NCBI RefSeq assembly: GCF_950295315.1
Contig: NW_026647594.1
Coordinates: 1-64,000, forward strand
From: Erinaceus europaeus
Taxonomy: Eukaryota > Chordata > Mammalia > Eulipotyphla > Erinaceidae
DNA: 64,000 nt
Direction of reading: 5' to 3'
The position numbers and the translations under genes are program-made. Every line of letters starts with the position of its first letter. Within the stretch, counting starts at the first letter, position 1. Below, one piece after another: positions 1 through 10,622 of the stretch. The notes under the pieces are model-generated. The model had not been told where the DNA came from. It made no database searches and saw nothing but the letters and a program-made list of their open reading frames with translations.

Positions 1-48
1 CTGGGACTACATCAAATTTAACAGCTTCTTCACATTAAAAGAAAATTT

Positions 49-51
<3 letters not shown>

Positions 52-80
<29 letters not shown>
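52..80. repeat. (CA)n microsatellite
   Basis: A pure CA run. The DR1 partner at about 38,118 has only a few units, so the tract length changed after duplication. Confidence 0.97.
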
Positions 81-82
<2 letters not shown>

Positions 83-404
83 GGTAATGTGGAAATTGGG
101 AGAAGATACCTGGATGTCACAAAACTGACAAGAGACTGACCACAAATGACAATAATTAAATCATATGACTCAACAATGACAACAATTAAACCCATTATTA
201 AATCACTAATAAAAATAGGGAAAAAAAACCAAGCAATGTTCCTTCAGCAACAAGTGTATAAAGAACATGTTTTCTTTAGTATTTGTGTTAAGCTAGCTAG
301 AATAAACTCTTTTCTAAATATACTACAGAATGGATGTAAAGCTTCAGAAGGTTACTAAGAAGGTAGCTAGCAGATAGTGTGCTTCTGTGTTTTTATAGAT
401 TTTT

Positions 405-1065
405 TATCTTTTTTTTTTAATTAGTGATTTAATGATTAACAAGATTGTGGGATAAGAGAAGCACAATCCCATACAACTCCAGTCACCAGAGTTCCCTATA
501 CCCTCCCCTCCACTGGAAGGTTCCCTAATCTTTATCCCTCTGGGAGAATGGACCAAAGATTTCTTTTTTTTTTTCCTCCAGGGTTACAGCTGTGGCTTGG
601 TGCCTGCACTACAGTCCACTGCTCCTGGAGGTCATTATTTTCCATTATTTTGTCCTAGTTGTTACTGCTGTGGTTATTGTAGCCATTGCTATTGTTGTTG
701 GATAGGACAAAGAGAAATCCAGAGAGGATGGGAAGACAGAGGTGGGGAGAGAAAAACAGACACCTGCAGACCTGCCTCACTACATGTTAAGTGGCCACCC
801 TACAGTTGGGAGCTGCGGGCTCGAACTGGGATCCTTACTCCAATCCTGGAGCTTTGCACCACGTGCACTTAACGCGCTGTGCTACTGCCCAACCACTGGT
901 GCAAAGATTTTATGGGGTGCAGAAGGAGGAGTTCTGAATTCTGTAATTGCTTCTCCACTGGACATGGGCATTGACAGGTGGGTCCATACCCCCATCCTGT
1001 TTCTGTCTTTCCCAAGTGAGGCAACAGGGCTCTGGGGATTTAAAAGCCATATCTTTTTTTAGTCT
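405..1065 (-). mobile_element. L1 3'-end-like fragment split by a SINE
   Basis: On the plus strand this reads as the reverse complement of an L1-type 3' untranslated end. A T-rich start leads into a block related to 19,690-20,060 and 27,350-27,660 (CCAGAGTTCCCTATACCC, then GGACATGGGCATTGACAGG). It is interrupted at 563-901 by a SINE. The family assignment rests on the poly-T end and the 5' truncation seen in the related copies, not on a database match. Confidence 0.65.
563..901 (-). mobile_element. ERI-1-type SINE (long form)
   Basis: A tRNA-derived SINE in minus orientation: a poly-T tail at the left, then CTCCAGGGTTACAGC, the GGATAGGACAAAGAGAAA body, and the tRNA-like head at the right. 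CAAAGATTT flanks it at 554-562 and 902-910, a good target-site duplication within the older L1-like fragment. Confidence 0.9.
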
Positions 1066-1099
1066 CCTATGATTTCACATGAAAAATGTTGATTTTTTT

Positions 1100-1415
1100 T
1101 ACCTCTGGGGTTATTGCTGGAACTCAGTGCCTGCACTATAATCCACTGCTACTGGAGGCTATTTTCCCTTTTGTTGCTTATCATCGTTGTTATTAACAAT
1201 GTTGTTATTGTTGTTGGATAGGACAGAGAGAAACTGAGAGAGGACAGGAAGACAGAGATGGGGAAAGAGAGAGAGACACTTACAGTCCATCTTTACCACT
1301 TGTGAAGTGACCCCTCCCGCAGGTCAGGAGCTAGGGGTTCCAATCAGGATCCTTAGGCCAGGCTTTGAGCCTTGTATCATGTGCACTTAATCCACTGCAC
1401 TACCACCAGGCCCCC

Positions 1416-1416
<1 letters not shown>
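1100..1416 (-). mobile_element. ERI-1-type SINE (long form)
   Basis: A minus-strand SINE with the CTCTGGGGTTATTGCTGG tail block, the GGATAGGACAGAGAGAAA body and a degenerate tRNA-like head ending CACTACCACCAGGCCCC. It is duplicated at 39,150-39,472. Confidence 0.88.

Positions 1417-1417
<1 letters not shown>

Positions 1418-1447
<30 letters not shown>
1418..1447. repeat. (TA)n microsatellite
   Basis: A TA run abutting the SINE head. The DR1 partner at 39,473-39,527 is about twice as long. Confidence 0.95.
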
Positions 1448-1450
<3 letters not shown>

Positions 1451-1556
1451 AATTTTTTAAAAGATGCCTTCAAATTCTTTTTTGTTTATTTATCCTTTTG
1501 TTGCCCTTGTTTCAAATTATTAATAATAGCTTACTCTATCTTTTCAAATAGTCTTT

Positions 1557-1632
1557 GAGTAGAGGGGAGGGGAGGGGAGAAAAGAAGAGAAGAGAAGGGG
1601 GAGGAGGAGGAAGGAGAAGGGAATAGAAGAGA
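1557..1632 (+). repeat. Polypurine tract at the palindrome A boundary
   Basis: An almost pure G/A run (GAGGGGAGGGGAGGGGAG, then AAGAGAAG and GGAGGAGG units). It marks the outer end of palindrome A. The reverse complement lies at 24,488-24,556, and a longer version at 43,909-44,048 begins palindrome B. Confidence 0.9.
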
Positions 1633-1639
1633 AAGGTAC

Positions 1640-2400
1640 TTGTGGTCTATATTCATAATGGAATACTATTCAGTTATTTAAAATGATGTAACAATCTCTT
1701 TTGCCCCATCTTCAATGGAACTTGAAGAAATCATGTTAAGTGAGATCAATCAAAAAGAGAAGAAAGGACACTATATGATCTCACTTATAAGTGGAACTTA
1801 AGAAAGATAAAACACAGGGAGTCGGGCGGTAGCACTGTGGGTTAAGTGCACGTGGCACAAAGCGCAAAGACTGGTGTAAGGATCCCTGTTTGAGCCCCCA
1901 GCTCCCCACCTGCAGGGGATTCGCTTCACAGGCAGTGAAGCAGGTCTGCAGGTGTCTGTCTTTCTCTCCCACCTCTCTGTCTTCCCCTCCTTTCTCCATT
2001 TCTCTCTGCCCTATACAACAAAAACAGTAGTAACTACAACAATAAAAAGAGCAACAAAAGGGAATAAATAAAACATTTTTTTAAAAGAATGAAAGATAAA
2101 ACACTGGGTGAAAATCAGACTAGATGTTATCCATTGCAGAAAGCCCAAGGAAGGGAGTTGAGTGGCTATCAGGGACCCAATGCAGAGTGGTGGGGCAAAA
2201 TTGATGATGGGAATGGTGTGTAGATACCTATCATGGAAGGATGAACAAAGAACCCATGTAAGAACTGTCCTATAAATCATTATTTTCTGGGTGGATGGTA
2301 ATATGAAGATGGCCTGGTCACAACCTATGCAAGATGGCTGCAACTGGGTCTCAATGAACCAGCTTCATTGAGCATGACTGTGAGCACTATGCTAAATGCT
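1640..2400 (+). mobile_element. L1-like 3' region with nested SINE
   Basis: It contains ATGGAATACTATTCAG, AACTTGAAGAAATCATGTTA and TGATCTCACTTATAAGTGG, typical of mammalian L1 3' sequence. The SINE at 1,816-2,087 splits it. Copies occur at 24,480-23,725 (inverted) and 44,070-44,800 (direct). Confidence 0.7.
1816..2087 (+). mobile_element. ERI-1-type SINE
   Basis: A head of GGGAGTCGGGCGGTAGC, a tRNA B-box-like segment, the CT-rich body and an AACAACAAT-like tail. It is flanked by AAGAAAGATAAAACAC at 1,800-1,815 and a one-mismatch copy at 2,089-2,104. The same insertion occurs at 24,032 and 44,245, so it predates the duplications. Confidence 0.95.
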
Positions 2401-2413
2401 TTCTTTTTAAAAT

Positions 2414-2604
2414 ATGGAGACTGGGCAGTGGTGCACATAGTTGGGCACACATGTTGTAGTGGTAATGGTGTTCAAGTCCCAGGTCCCCATCTGCAGGAGG
2501 AAAGCTTCATGTGCAGTGACATAGTACTTCAAATGTTTCCTCTTTCTCTTTGGCTGTCTCCTCACCCTCCTCTCAATTTCTCTCTGTCTTATCAAATAAA
2601 AAGG
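2414..2604 (+). mobile_element. ERI-2-like SINE
   Basis: A second tRNA-derived family: head CTGGGCAGTGGTGCAC, body AGGAGGAAAGCTTCATG, CT-rich stretch and a short A-rich tail. It is duplicated at 23,515-23,720 (inverted) and 44,844-45,030. Confidence 0.85.
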
Positions 2605-2629
2605 GGGGAAATTTCATTATGTATGTATG

Positions 2630-2755
2630 TACTTATTTAGGAGAAAGAGAGAATCAGTAACAACTCTAGCATGTACATACCAGGGATTGAACTTGGGACT
2701 CTCACACACACAGGCTCTGTGTTCTACCTACTGAGTCACCTCCGGAGCTTCTCTA
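2630..2755 (-). mobile_element. tRNA-related SINE fragment
   Basis: On the plus strand: TTATTTAGGAGAAAGAGAG, then CCAGGGATTGAACTTGGGAC (B-box-like on the reverse strand), then GAGTCACCTCCGGAGC. This resembles a reversed tRNA-head SINE. It is shared with 23,340-23,480 and 45,060-45,178. Confidence 0.6.
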
Positions 2756-3829
2756 AATGTTGTATGCTGTACAGCCACAGTTTCACTTCATCCTTGTGAC
2801 AATCCTATCAAATGAGCATTGATTCTGTCCCCTTTTGAGTATTAGGATCAGAACTCAGTGATACCACTTGAACTGTCACCCCAGGGGGGCTCCAATTCAT
2901 CCTCATGCAGGAGAGCAGGACAACATTTCATGAAAGACAAGGGGATAATAAAATCTTGGCTGGCTTAACATATATACTTACAGGTTCTGGTGGATTAGTT
3001 CAGTACTTTTTTTCTTCTGTGCGAGTATAGTACATCATTTTAAAGGTAATGCCTACCTAAACTTACAAAGTTACTGTTAACATATTTTCTATGATTTTAA
3101 GGAAAGTCTTGTTGCAAATGTTCCTTTTTAGCAATGACTCATTAAAAGTTTTCTTTTTTGTTATTCTATGACTATACCAGATGAGAATATCAGCTTAAGA
3201 CTGAAAATCTTGCTCTTCAGTAGTTTTCATGTAATTATTATTATTTTAGAAAAACTCATACTTTACTTTGGTTGCCATGGACAGACAACCAGATTCTTGC
3301 CTGAATTCACAGTAAAGTGGCCATGTTGCTCTGTGTACAGACAGTCACCACCTAAGCTGTTGGCACCCAGCAACAATTCTAGGCCCCACTCCCTTTCAGC
3401 CTTCTTCCCGAGGATTCCCTCTGCTCAAAAGGCATGTTTCTGTTCAACTGAAAAATAAATAAATAAATGTCATGTTATCTTATCCCTGGATACCAAAATT
3501 CTCAAACAGGAAGGGTTCTCATTAGACAAAGCAGAACCCATTTTGAAAATAGCAAGACTCTCAGAAAGGCAAATATGTTAGTCCATGGAAATTTACATGC
3601 AAATGTCTATGGAGGGCCAATCACAAGTGCAAGAGTGCAGGACAACTTCTTCTAGCAGGAAAGAGAGTTTAAGAATAAAAGCTGGAGGCATCCATCATGG
3701 AAAAATGACTGGGAATAATTCAGGAGAGGCACATTTTCTCAAGAGTGAGCCCTATAATGTTCTCTCTGAGAAATGACAGATCATCCCAAGAGGACTATCA
3801 CTCCAAGGGACTAAATGTGAGGCCCAGAG
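2756..3829. other. Intergenic, no gene recognised
   Basis: AT-rich sequence present in several amplicon copies (45,180-46,250 and 55,980-56,760). The frames are short and not preserved between copies. Right arm A' retains only the part near 2,756-3,150. Confidence 0.7.
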
Positions 3830-4262
3830 CACTAAGGCTTTCTTCAATGCTACGGGGGCCCTGGCTCAAACTTGGGTCACACATGTGGCAAAGCTCTGCA
3901 TTATCCAAGTGAGCAACTTTGTCAGTCCTTACAAGTGATTTAACTGCAGGAGAACACTCTGCTTGCTGACTTCCTGCTTATTTATTTGTTTTAATGTAGT
4001 GACAGAAATGAGCTCTGAGCCTTGTACATATGCAACATCAATTTATGGCTTCATTTGTGGCAGATAACACTACTGAGAGACCTCTTTGGCCCTTTTTCTT
4101 TCTTCACTATCTGGGGGATAGGAGAGAAGAGGGGTATCACATCATCATTCTACCTCATCAGGGGAGCTACCAGAGTGCTATCCATGGTACTCCCATGTGG
4201 TGCCAAGACTCAAACTCATGGTAAGTTATATGTGCTGCCCACTGACTCATCTTGTCTTTATG
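3830..4262 (-). mobile_element. Degenerate SINE fragments
   Basis: Two tRNA-like tails in reverse orientation. One has GCTCAAACTTGGGTCACAC, then CATTATCCAAGTGAGCAAC. The other ends ACTCAAACTCATGG, then CTGCCCACTGACTCATC. They are repeated at 46,740-47,175 and inverted at 55,130-55,560. The family is not identified. Confidence 0.45.
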
Positions 4263-4579
4263 ACTGACTTCCTGAACACAACTCTTCATAACCAATGTAC
4301 TGGCAGTGCAGACACAGGACTCCCTTCTGCCCAGGGCACAAGGGCATAGTTATTTTTATTGTGTCCAGTGAAAGACCAGGGCATATCTATTCTGTGTGTC
4401 AATAAACTATATTTAATTAACACTCCTTTAAAATCTGTAGTCAAAGTGTCTATTATTCAATAACTTGGGCAACTGAGAAACTATGACTTCCATGTTTTCT
4501 TAAATCAATATTATATACTTACTTTTTTGCCACCAGTGTCTGCAACAATCAACCACTCCAAGTAGACTATTTTCTCTCT
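4263..4579. other. Intergenic, no gene recognised
   Basis: AT-rich DNA conserved in the B copies (47,176-47,480 and 54,830-55,127). No splice-framed exon or other feature is seen. Confidence 0.6.
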
Positions 4580-4615
4580 CTTTTTTTTCATACAGAGGAT
4601 GGAATATAGAAAGGG

Positions 4616-4664
<49 letters not shown>

Positions 4665-4790
4665 AGAGAGGGTGGAGAAACAACACAGCACTACTTTACC
4701 ACTCATGGAGTATCCCCTATGCATGGTGCTCCTATGAATACTTAGCATGGCAAAGTGTGTGCTCTACTAAGTGAGCTATCTCCTAGTCGT
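4580..4790 (-). mobile_element. tRNA-derived SINE with internal (GA)n
   Basis: A reversed SINE: AGAGGATGGAATATAGAAAG, a long GA run at 4,617-4,660, ACTACTTTACCACTCATGG, and the head CTCTACTAAGTGAGC. The GA run is much shorter in the copies at 47,495-47,700 and 54,610-54,825. Confidence 0.75.
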
Positions 4791-4984
4791 CACCTCAATA
4801 CATTGTTTTCAATAACAAAAGCATCAAGGCATCTCTTCACCCTGTGTGCATTTCATGAGAGATACTCTGTTAAGAGCAATAACAGTTCCTGTAACAATTT
4901 TAAAAAAGCCCCATTATAATCCTTTACTTAAAAAACTGGTCAGGTTCTAGGTACATGAAATACAATGTATTTAATTCTGAAAAG

Positions 4985-5682
4985 CACTTTTTTATAGGAT
5001 AGGACAGAGTGATTTTTTTCTTTTTTTAATATTTATTTTTCCTTTTTGTTTCCCTTGTTGATTTTTATTATTGTTGTTATTGATGTCATCGTTGTTAGAT
5101 AGGACAGACAAAAATGGAGAGATAAGGGGAAGACAGAGAGGGGGAAGGGACACCTGCAGACCTGCTTCACCATGTGTGAAGCGACTCCTCTCCAGGTGGG
5201 GAGCCAGGGGCTCGAACAGGGATTTTTATGCCAGTCCTTGCACTTTGCGCCACATGTGCTTAACATGCTGTGCTACCACCCAACTCCCTTTTTTTATCTT
5301 TATTGACTTATTTAGTGGATATAGACAGCCAGAAATCAAGAGGGTGATAGAGAGGTAGAGAGACAGAGAGATACCTGCAGCCCTGCTTCAACGCTTATGA
5401 AGCTTTCCCCCTGCAGGTGGGAACCGAGCTCGAACCTGGGTCCTTGCACATTGTGAAATGTGCACTCAACCAAGTGTGCCACCATCTGGTCCCAGGACAG
5501 AGTGAAATTGAGAGAGGAAGGGAAGATAGGGAAAGAGAAAGAGATGACTGCAGACCTGGTTCACTACCTGTGAAGCAACTCCCATGTAGGTAGGGAGCTG
5601 GGGCTTGAACTGGGATACTTTCACAGGTCCTTGCACTTCGTACAATGTATGCTTAACCTGAAGCACTACTGCCGGCCCCCCA
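4985..5682 (-). mobile_element. Nest of three SINEs
   Basis: An outer ERI-1-type element (AGGACAGAGTGAAATTG to GCACTACTGCCGGCCC) is split by an ERI-2-like element at about 5,289-5,494 and an ERI-1-type element at about 5,025-5,288. AGGACAGAGTGA occurs on both sides of the insert (near 4,999 and 5,494) as a target-site duplication. The nest is preserved at 47,890-48,602 and inverted at 53,716-54,420. Confidence 0.9.
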
Positions 5683-5689
5683 AAGGACT

Positions 5690-6999
5690 TTTTCTATTGA
5701 GTATTATTATTAATTGCTATTATTTGTTTTGTAACTTATACCATTTAAAAAAACCTAACAACAGAGAGCTACAGGATATATATGTCAAAGGGGAGAAATA
5801 CCAATGTAATCCGAATTATATAGAAGGTTTTTCATGTTAAATTTCATTTCCACCACAAGTAACCTATAACATTCAGAAATATTGGAAAGTAGAATACATG
5901 TTTATTTTTGTCTCAAACAGTACCACTTAGGATAATTATACTATAAGTGCAAAGTTCTTGTGAAGAAGGAGGAATAAATGCTTAAGAGTTTGAAACAATG
6001 ACTTAGAATGCTGAACTGAGAACCTTTATTTCATCTGCTTGGTTACTGGACTTAGTACTCATTTTGCTCACTCAAGTTACCTTTTAGTCTCAAGTGCAAT
6101 AGACAAGTTTGACATGACAATTGACATAGATGACATCTGTGGCTTATATGAACTCTTAACCAAGAACAGAGAAACATGGAGGAAAGAGTTACTGAAGGGA
6201 ACTGAGTGATTTGCATGTATAAAGTGCAGTTCCCTTGAACAACTTTTACTGAGAAGAACCCTCAGGTCTGCTGAACTACTGACAGAGGATAAATCGACTC
6301 TAAATGTTGGTGGAGAAGATAGTGCCTTTGGTGCGTGTAGTTCCTGTTCCTGTCCCTGCAGGCCTGCAAGGCCCTACCTCTCAGTCCAAATGTACCCACG
6401 TACACCATACACCCTGAATCCCACTAGCCATAATGCCAGATGTGGGGTACAAAATAATCTTCTTTTGTTCTCTTGCAGGCAATGAAAAAGTCACCCCATC
6501 TAAAGGAAATGGTGCACACTCTACAACTACTATTAGAGCCAAAATCTCTGAGTCACAGCTGTCTGCACAAGACAATTTGGCTACTGGAAAATTCTGATTA
6601 ATGACATTTTTTGAAAACCCAGAGTAACAACTTGACCTGCCCAAAATTAACATGTTTTTATCATTTTACCTTTTTTTTTCCCTTGGTTAACTATTACCTT
6701 TCTTTCACCAGCAAAATAAAGCAGGTAAACTGAAAATTGTGCTGTAATGCAACTCAACCTCAAATCTAAATGAGTCACTCCCAGGGGTGAAAGTGGAGCT
6801 AAAAGGGGGTCTGTTGCTAACTGGGCTTTGGAATCTCTGAATGTGCCACAGGGACACTCTCAGATTGTCTTCTTGCTGAGAAGTCTTTAAGTCTTAGGAG
6901 ACTAAAGTCCCTGAGTGTCAATCAGAAGCACAGGCCTACCCACCCCCAAATTGATGACTGGGTGAGAACAGAGAAGTCCCCAGCTGGCAACCCCTTCCA
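5690..6999. other. Intergenic, shared with palindrome B, no gene recognised
   Basis: The inverted counterpart is 52,450-53,700. The sequence is AT-rich with no convincing exon. The part at about 5,690-6,650 is absent from A' (deleted there). The 6,660-6,999 part adjoins the CpG-rich block. Confidence 0.7.
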
Positions 7000-8930
7000 C
7001 CCCAGTTCAGTGGTAGGTGAGGTGCCCCTCCCCCCCCCCCCCCCCCGCACTCCAGCCGGTGATGGAGAGGCAACAGTGCTTCAATCTCCCTAACACAGCT
7101 CCTGCAGAATCAATCAACATTGAAGACGGTTCTGCTGGCAATGGCCATATTGTTAATCCATACAAGTGTGCCACCGCTGATAAATCATGGATTCTGAATC
7201 CCAAGACCTTCACCGAGAGCGACAGGCTGGAGGGGGCCCCCAGCCAGGAGGAGCCCAGAGTTTCCTGGGCCAGTGCAGGCAGGTCCCCTCTGCTAGCCAC
7301 CTCGCCCGAGCTCGCCACCCCCTCCCCACCTCTTGCAACTCTTCTCTCCTTTAGGCTCCCCAAGTCTAATTTGTCCTGACACCCCTGGCCCACCGCGGGG
7401 ATGGGTGATTTGGGTGGGGCGGGGCGGTGGGCAGCGGCCCCCCTACACACACACCCCAGCCAGCCCACCTGGCCGCACCCGCTGCCCTCTGGCCAAGGTG
7501 CGCAGGGCTGTGCTCATCACATCATTATTTCTCCTGCAAGAGAGGGAAGGGGCATGAGCAGCTACAGCAGCTGCCAAGGGAGGCTTGGTTACAAAATCCT
7601 GCTCCTGGTAGTGCCTTGCTTAGCAACCTCCCCTAAAAAAGCCAGCACTCTTGCTTGAATTTGGAAAGCAAGGCAACGGCCACCCCCTGCCAGCGCACGC
7701 CTTCCCCCCACCCCAGTCGCAGCAGCTGAGGCCACCCGCACCAGCGACCCCACGCCTCTCCTTTCCCGTGGGTCCCAGAGAGCGTCACCACACGGAATTG
7801 ACCAAGGAGGTTGGGGGGGGTGCAATGTGCCGCCTGCCCTCCCCACCACCATGGCGGCTGCCCCTCCAGCTCCGGAACCAAAGTCCCAGTCAGCATGTAG
7901 GCCTCTCTCTGGTCAGCCCCTCCATGGGTCTCCCGGCTACTGGGCTCACAGGGCCGAGGAGGGACCATTGCACCTCCGCGGTGCCCCACTTGGCTCCCGC
8001 CGTGCACCTCAGAGCCCAGGACCCAGGGACCCGCCATGGTGCAGGACTCGAGTGCTGGCTCCAGGCACTCAGTGCCGCTGGGGCGCGGGGCCACGCGGCC
8101 AACTCGGGGTCCCACGCACAGGTGCCGGGGGACCTCACTCTGGCTCGGGAGCAGCGACCTATGCGCTCCCGCTCCCACGCAGTCTCACGCAGGGTCCCCA
8201 GCCCACACCCGCGCGCTCCGCAGGGACGCTACCCCACCACCCACCACCCCCCTGCCCCTGATGGCAACCTGCAGTCGCACCTTCCTCAGCTTGGACATCC
8301 TCCAGTGCTCCAGGCTCAGCAGGTGCCGGGCCACATGGCTAGCAGGCCCCTAGGCTGGCATCGTAGTCCCGTTGTCTCCAAGATTTGAGGCTCCGTTGGT
8401 CAGTTAGTCAGGGTTCCTGTTGGTCCAGCGCTGCCGCCTCCGCTGCTGCCTCGCGCTCCAACCGGGCTCCAGCCCGGTTTTGGTCCATGCCAGCGGTTGA
8501 CGCCTGCGCACTCAGCGCCCAGGGAGGCACCTGCGCACTGGGGGGCGGCCGGTGTGAGCTCCAGCCTAGGGGCCAACCCCCTGCATGCCTAGGGGGGATG
8601 CTCAGCCCCTGGTGCCTCGCACAGCAAGCCCCAGCACAGGCCCCTGGCCGGCCCTCCTTCCCCCCCCCCCCAGTGTCTCCAAACAGACAACTGTTTCGCA
8701 GGGACCCTCGGTTCAAGCGGGGACATGGGGACCACGGAGGACCCGGTGCGCATGTCCCGCGGGGGCTGCGGCCCCCACCTTGGTGCGCTGGAGCCCAGCC
8801 CCAGGCGCTGCAAAGTACCCTGCAGGACCTTGCAGCCCAGCGCAGGAAGGCCCGCTGGGGACCCAAAGCTCCAGCATGCGGAGATCCTGTGCCCACAGAA
8901 GTCTTCACAGCGGCTGCTCTGCTCAGTGCA
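7000..8930 (-). promoter_or_regulatory. CpG-rich island, copy 1
   Basis: A strongly GC-rich block with many CpGs, very unlike the AT-rich flanks, bounded by a poly-C run (7,029-7,047) and a GA-rich tract (from 8,933). It is inverted at 20,560-22,450 and in that same inverted orientation at 50,500-52,440. Read on the minus strand, all three copies hold an ATG-TC-initiated six-codon stretch ending CTGAGGAAG before GT (here 8,298-8,281), compatible with a first exon and donor. The downstream gene is not identified. Promoter function is inferred from composition only. Confidence 0.6.
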
Positions 8931-9660
8931 CCAGAGAGAGAGAGAGAAAGAAAGAAAGGAGAGAGGGAGTAAGGAAGGGAGGGAAGGCATGAGAGTGAGA
9001 GTGTGTATGCACGCTGGGAGAGTACAGTGATCAAATTGGAGTTGGTGACCCATTGTTGAACTCAACATCTGGAAGTATCTCTTTGAGATACAAGATAAAG
9101 CCATTCTCATTACTTCCTAGACATGTTCTATGCCCTCAATTTAAAACATGGGCATTTCAACAGGCCAATAAAAATAAAACACCATGATGTGGAGTGTGGT
9201 TCAAAAAGAGGAGAGATATAGACAGACATACAGATATAGAGACACAGAAAGAGGAAGGAAACCTGGAGAAATATGAAAGTCTTCTATAAATTTCCAAAAA
9301 AGATGATGCTAAGCAACTGTTCTCAACCCCTGTCCCCTAAACCTGTAGCCTGGAAGGCACTGTCCAATACAGCTTTGGGGGTGTAAGGGGGCCATGCTCA
9401 CAGAGGAATGAGTGCACTTTCCATGTAAACATGTTGAGCTCCTCTCATGAGCTGAACCAGAAACAGGAGGAGACACAGCATAACAGAAGGAAAATGAGGA
9501 GGCACCGCCCTGCACTTGTGAAGCCTCATTTACCTTCCAAGTTCAAATATCTAGAAAACGATTAAATCATAAAACCTAACAATAAACACTAAAGTGCTAT
9601 TCCACATCATACAACATGTTGCTTTCAAAAAAGCTCCAGAAATCACCCCTTTCCCCATTC
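8931..9660. other. GA-rich tract and intergenic DNA
   Basis: AGAGAGAGAGAGAAAGAAAG and related purine runs to about 8,990, then AT-rich DNA with no recognised gene. The mirror copy (19,330-20,560) carries an L1 insertion that is absent here. Confidence 0.7.
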
Positions 9661-9667
9661 AATTACC

Positions 9668-10050
9668 AACCACCTGGATAAGTGCACACATTACAGTGCT
9701 CAAAGATCTGGGTTCAAGCCCCCGGTCCCCACCTGCAGATAGGAAGCTTCATGAGTTGTCTCAACTGGTAGAGCGCCAGACCTGCATGCCTAAGATTCCT
9801 GGCTTGACTCCTGGCAGCATATGTGCCAAAGTGGTGCTCTGGTGTTTCTCCACCCCATCTCATATGAAACTCTCTCTCAAGTATAATAAATAAAAAATGA
9901 ACCTTGAAAAATGGTTTAAGTATCTGGGGATATAATTCACCAGGTAAAGCGTGTGCCTTGTTATGTGGGCACAGTTCAGGTTTGAGTCCTGGCACTGCCT
10001 GGGAGATGCTACAGCACTAGAGGAAGACCTGGTGCTGTGGTGTTTCTCTA
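9668..10050 (+). mobile_element. Three adjacent tRNA-derived SINE fragments
   Basis: An ERI-2-like head (AGTGCACACATTACAGTGC, then GGTTCAAGCCCCCGGTCCCC) runs into a second SINE (CTCAACTGGTAGAGCGCCAG, ending AATAAATAAAAAATG at 9,895). A third follows at 9,915-10,050 (CACCAGGTAAAGCGTG, then TTTGAGTCCTGGCAC). The mirror copy at 18,870-19,290 keeps about 19 extra bases at the first junction. Confidence 0.7.
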
Positions 10051-10063
10051 TCTGAAAGAAAAA

Positions 10064-10346
10064 GGGGGTTTGGTGGTGGTATAGCAGGTTAAGTGCAGGT
10101 GGCTCCAAGTGCAAGGACCTGCGTTAAGGATCCCAGTTTGAGCTGTCAGCTCTCCACTTGCAGGGGAGTCGCTTCACAGACAGTGAAGCAGGTCTGCAGG
10201 TGTCTGTTTCTCTCCTCCTGTCTTCCTCTCTTCTCTCCATTTCTCTCTGTCCTGTCCAACAACGATGACATCTATAACAACAACAATAATAACTACAACA
10301 ATAAAACAAGGGCAACAAAAGGGAAAATAAATAAATATATATTTTT
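10064..10346 (+). mobile_element. ERI-1-type SINE
   Basis: A head GTGGTGGTATAGCAGGTTAAG, a B-box-like segment, the CT-rich body and an ACAACAATAAAAC tail. The mirror copy is 18,576-18,868. Confidence 0.92.
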
Positions 10347-10347
10347 A

Positions 10348-10622
10348 AATATTTTTTTATTTATTATTTATTCACTTTTGTTGCCCTCGTTTTATATTGT
10401 AGTTATGATTGATGTCTTTGTTGTTGGATAGGACAGAGAGAAATGGAGAGAGGAGGGGAAGACAAAGAGGAGGAGAGAAAGATAGACACCTCAAGACCTG
10501 TTTCTCCGCTTGTAAAGCGATTCCCTTGCAGGTGGGGAGCCGGGAGCTGGAAACGGGATCCTTCAGCCAGTTCTTGTGCTTTGCGCCACCTGCACCCAAC
10601 CCACTGCGCTACCACGGACTCC
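10348..10622 (-). mobile_element. ERI-1-type SINE
   Basis: A reversed element abutting the previous SINE tail-to-tail: TTCACTTTTGTTGCCCTCG to GCGCTACCACGGACTCCC. The mirror copy is 18,290-18,575. Confidence 0.92.

Larger units (their letters stand above)
1..1564 (+). repeat. Direct repeat DR1, copy 1
   Basis: This stretch matches 38,067-39,650 in the same orientation almost base for base, starting from CTGGGACTACATC. Both copies contain L1 debris, the same two minus-strand SINEs and a (TA)n tract. Copy 1 starts mid-element at the window edge, so the duplicated unit probably continues to the left. Similarity stops at GAGTAGAG. Copy 1 then enters a polypurine tract, while copy 2 enters L1 3' sequence. 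Confidence 0.95.

Noticed and set aside
1816..1900. Possible tRNA genes at SINE heads
   Set aside because: The heads have A/B-box-like segments but are joined to a CT-rich body and A-rich tail, so they are SINE promoters and not free tRNA genes.
7633..8388. Long open frames on both strands in the CpG-rich block (up to 245 codons; also 50,422-51,114 in copy 3)
   Set aside because: High GC content suppresses stop codons. The frames overlap on both strands, are not maintained between the three copies and resemble no family.
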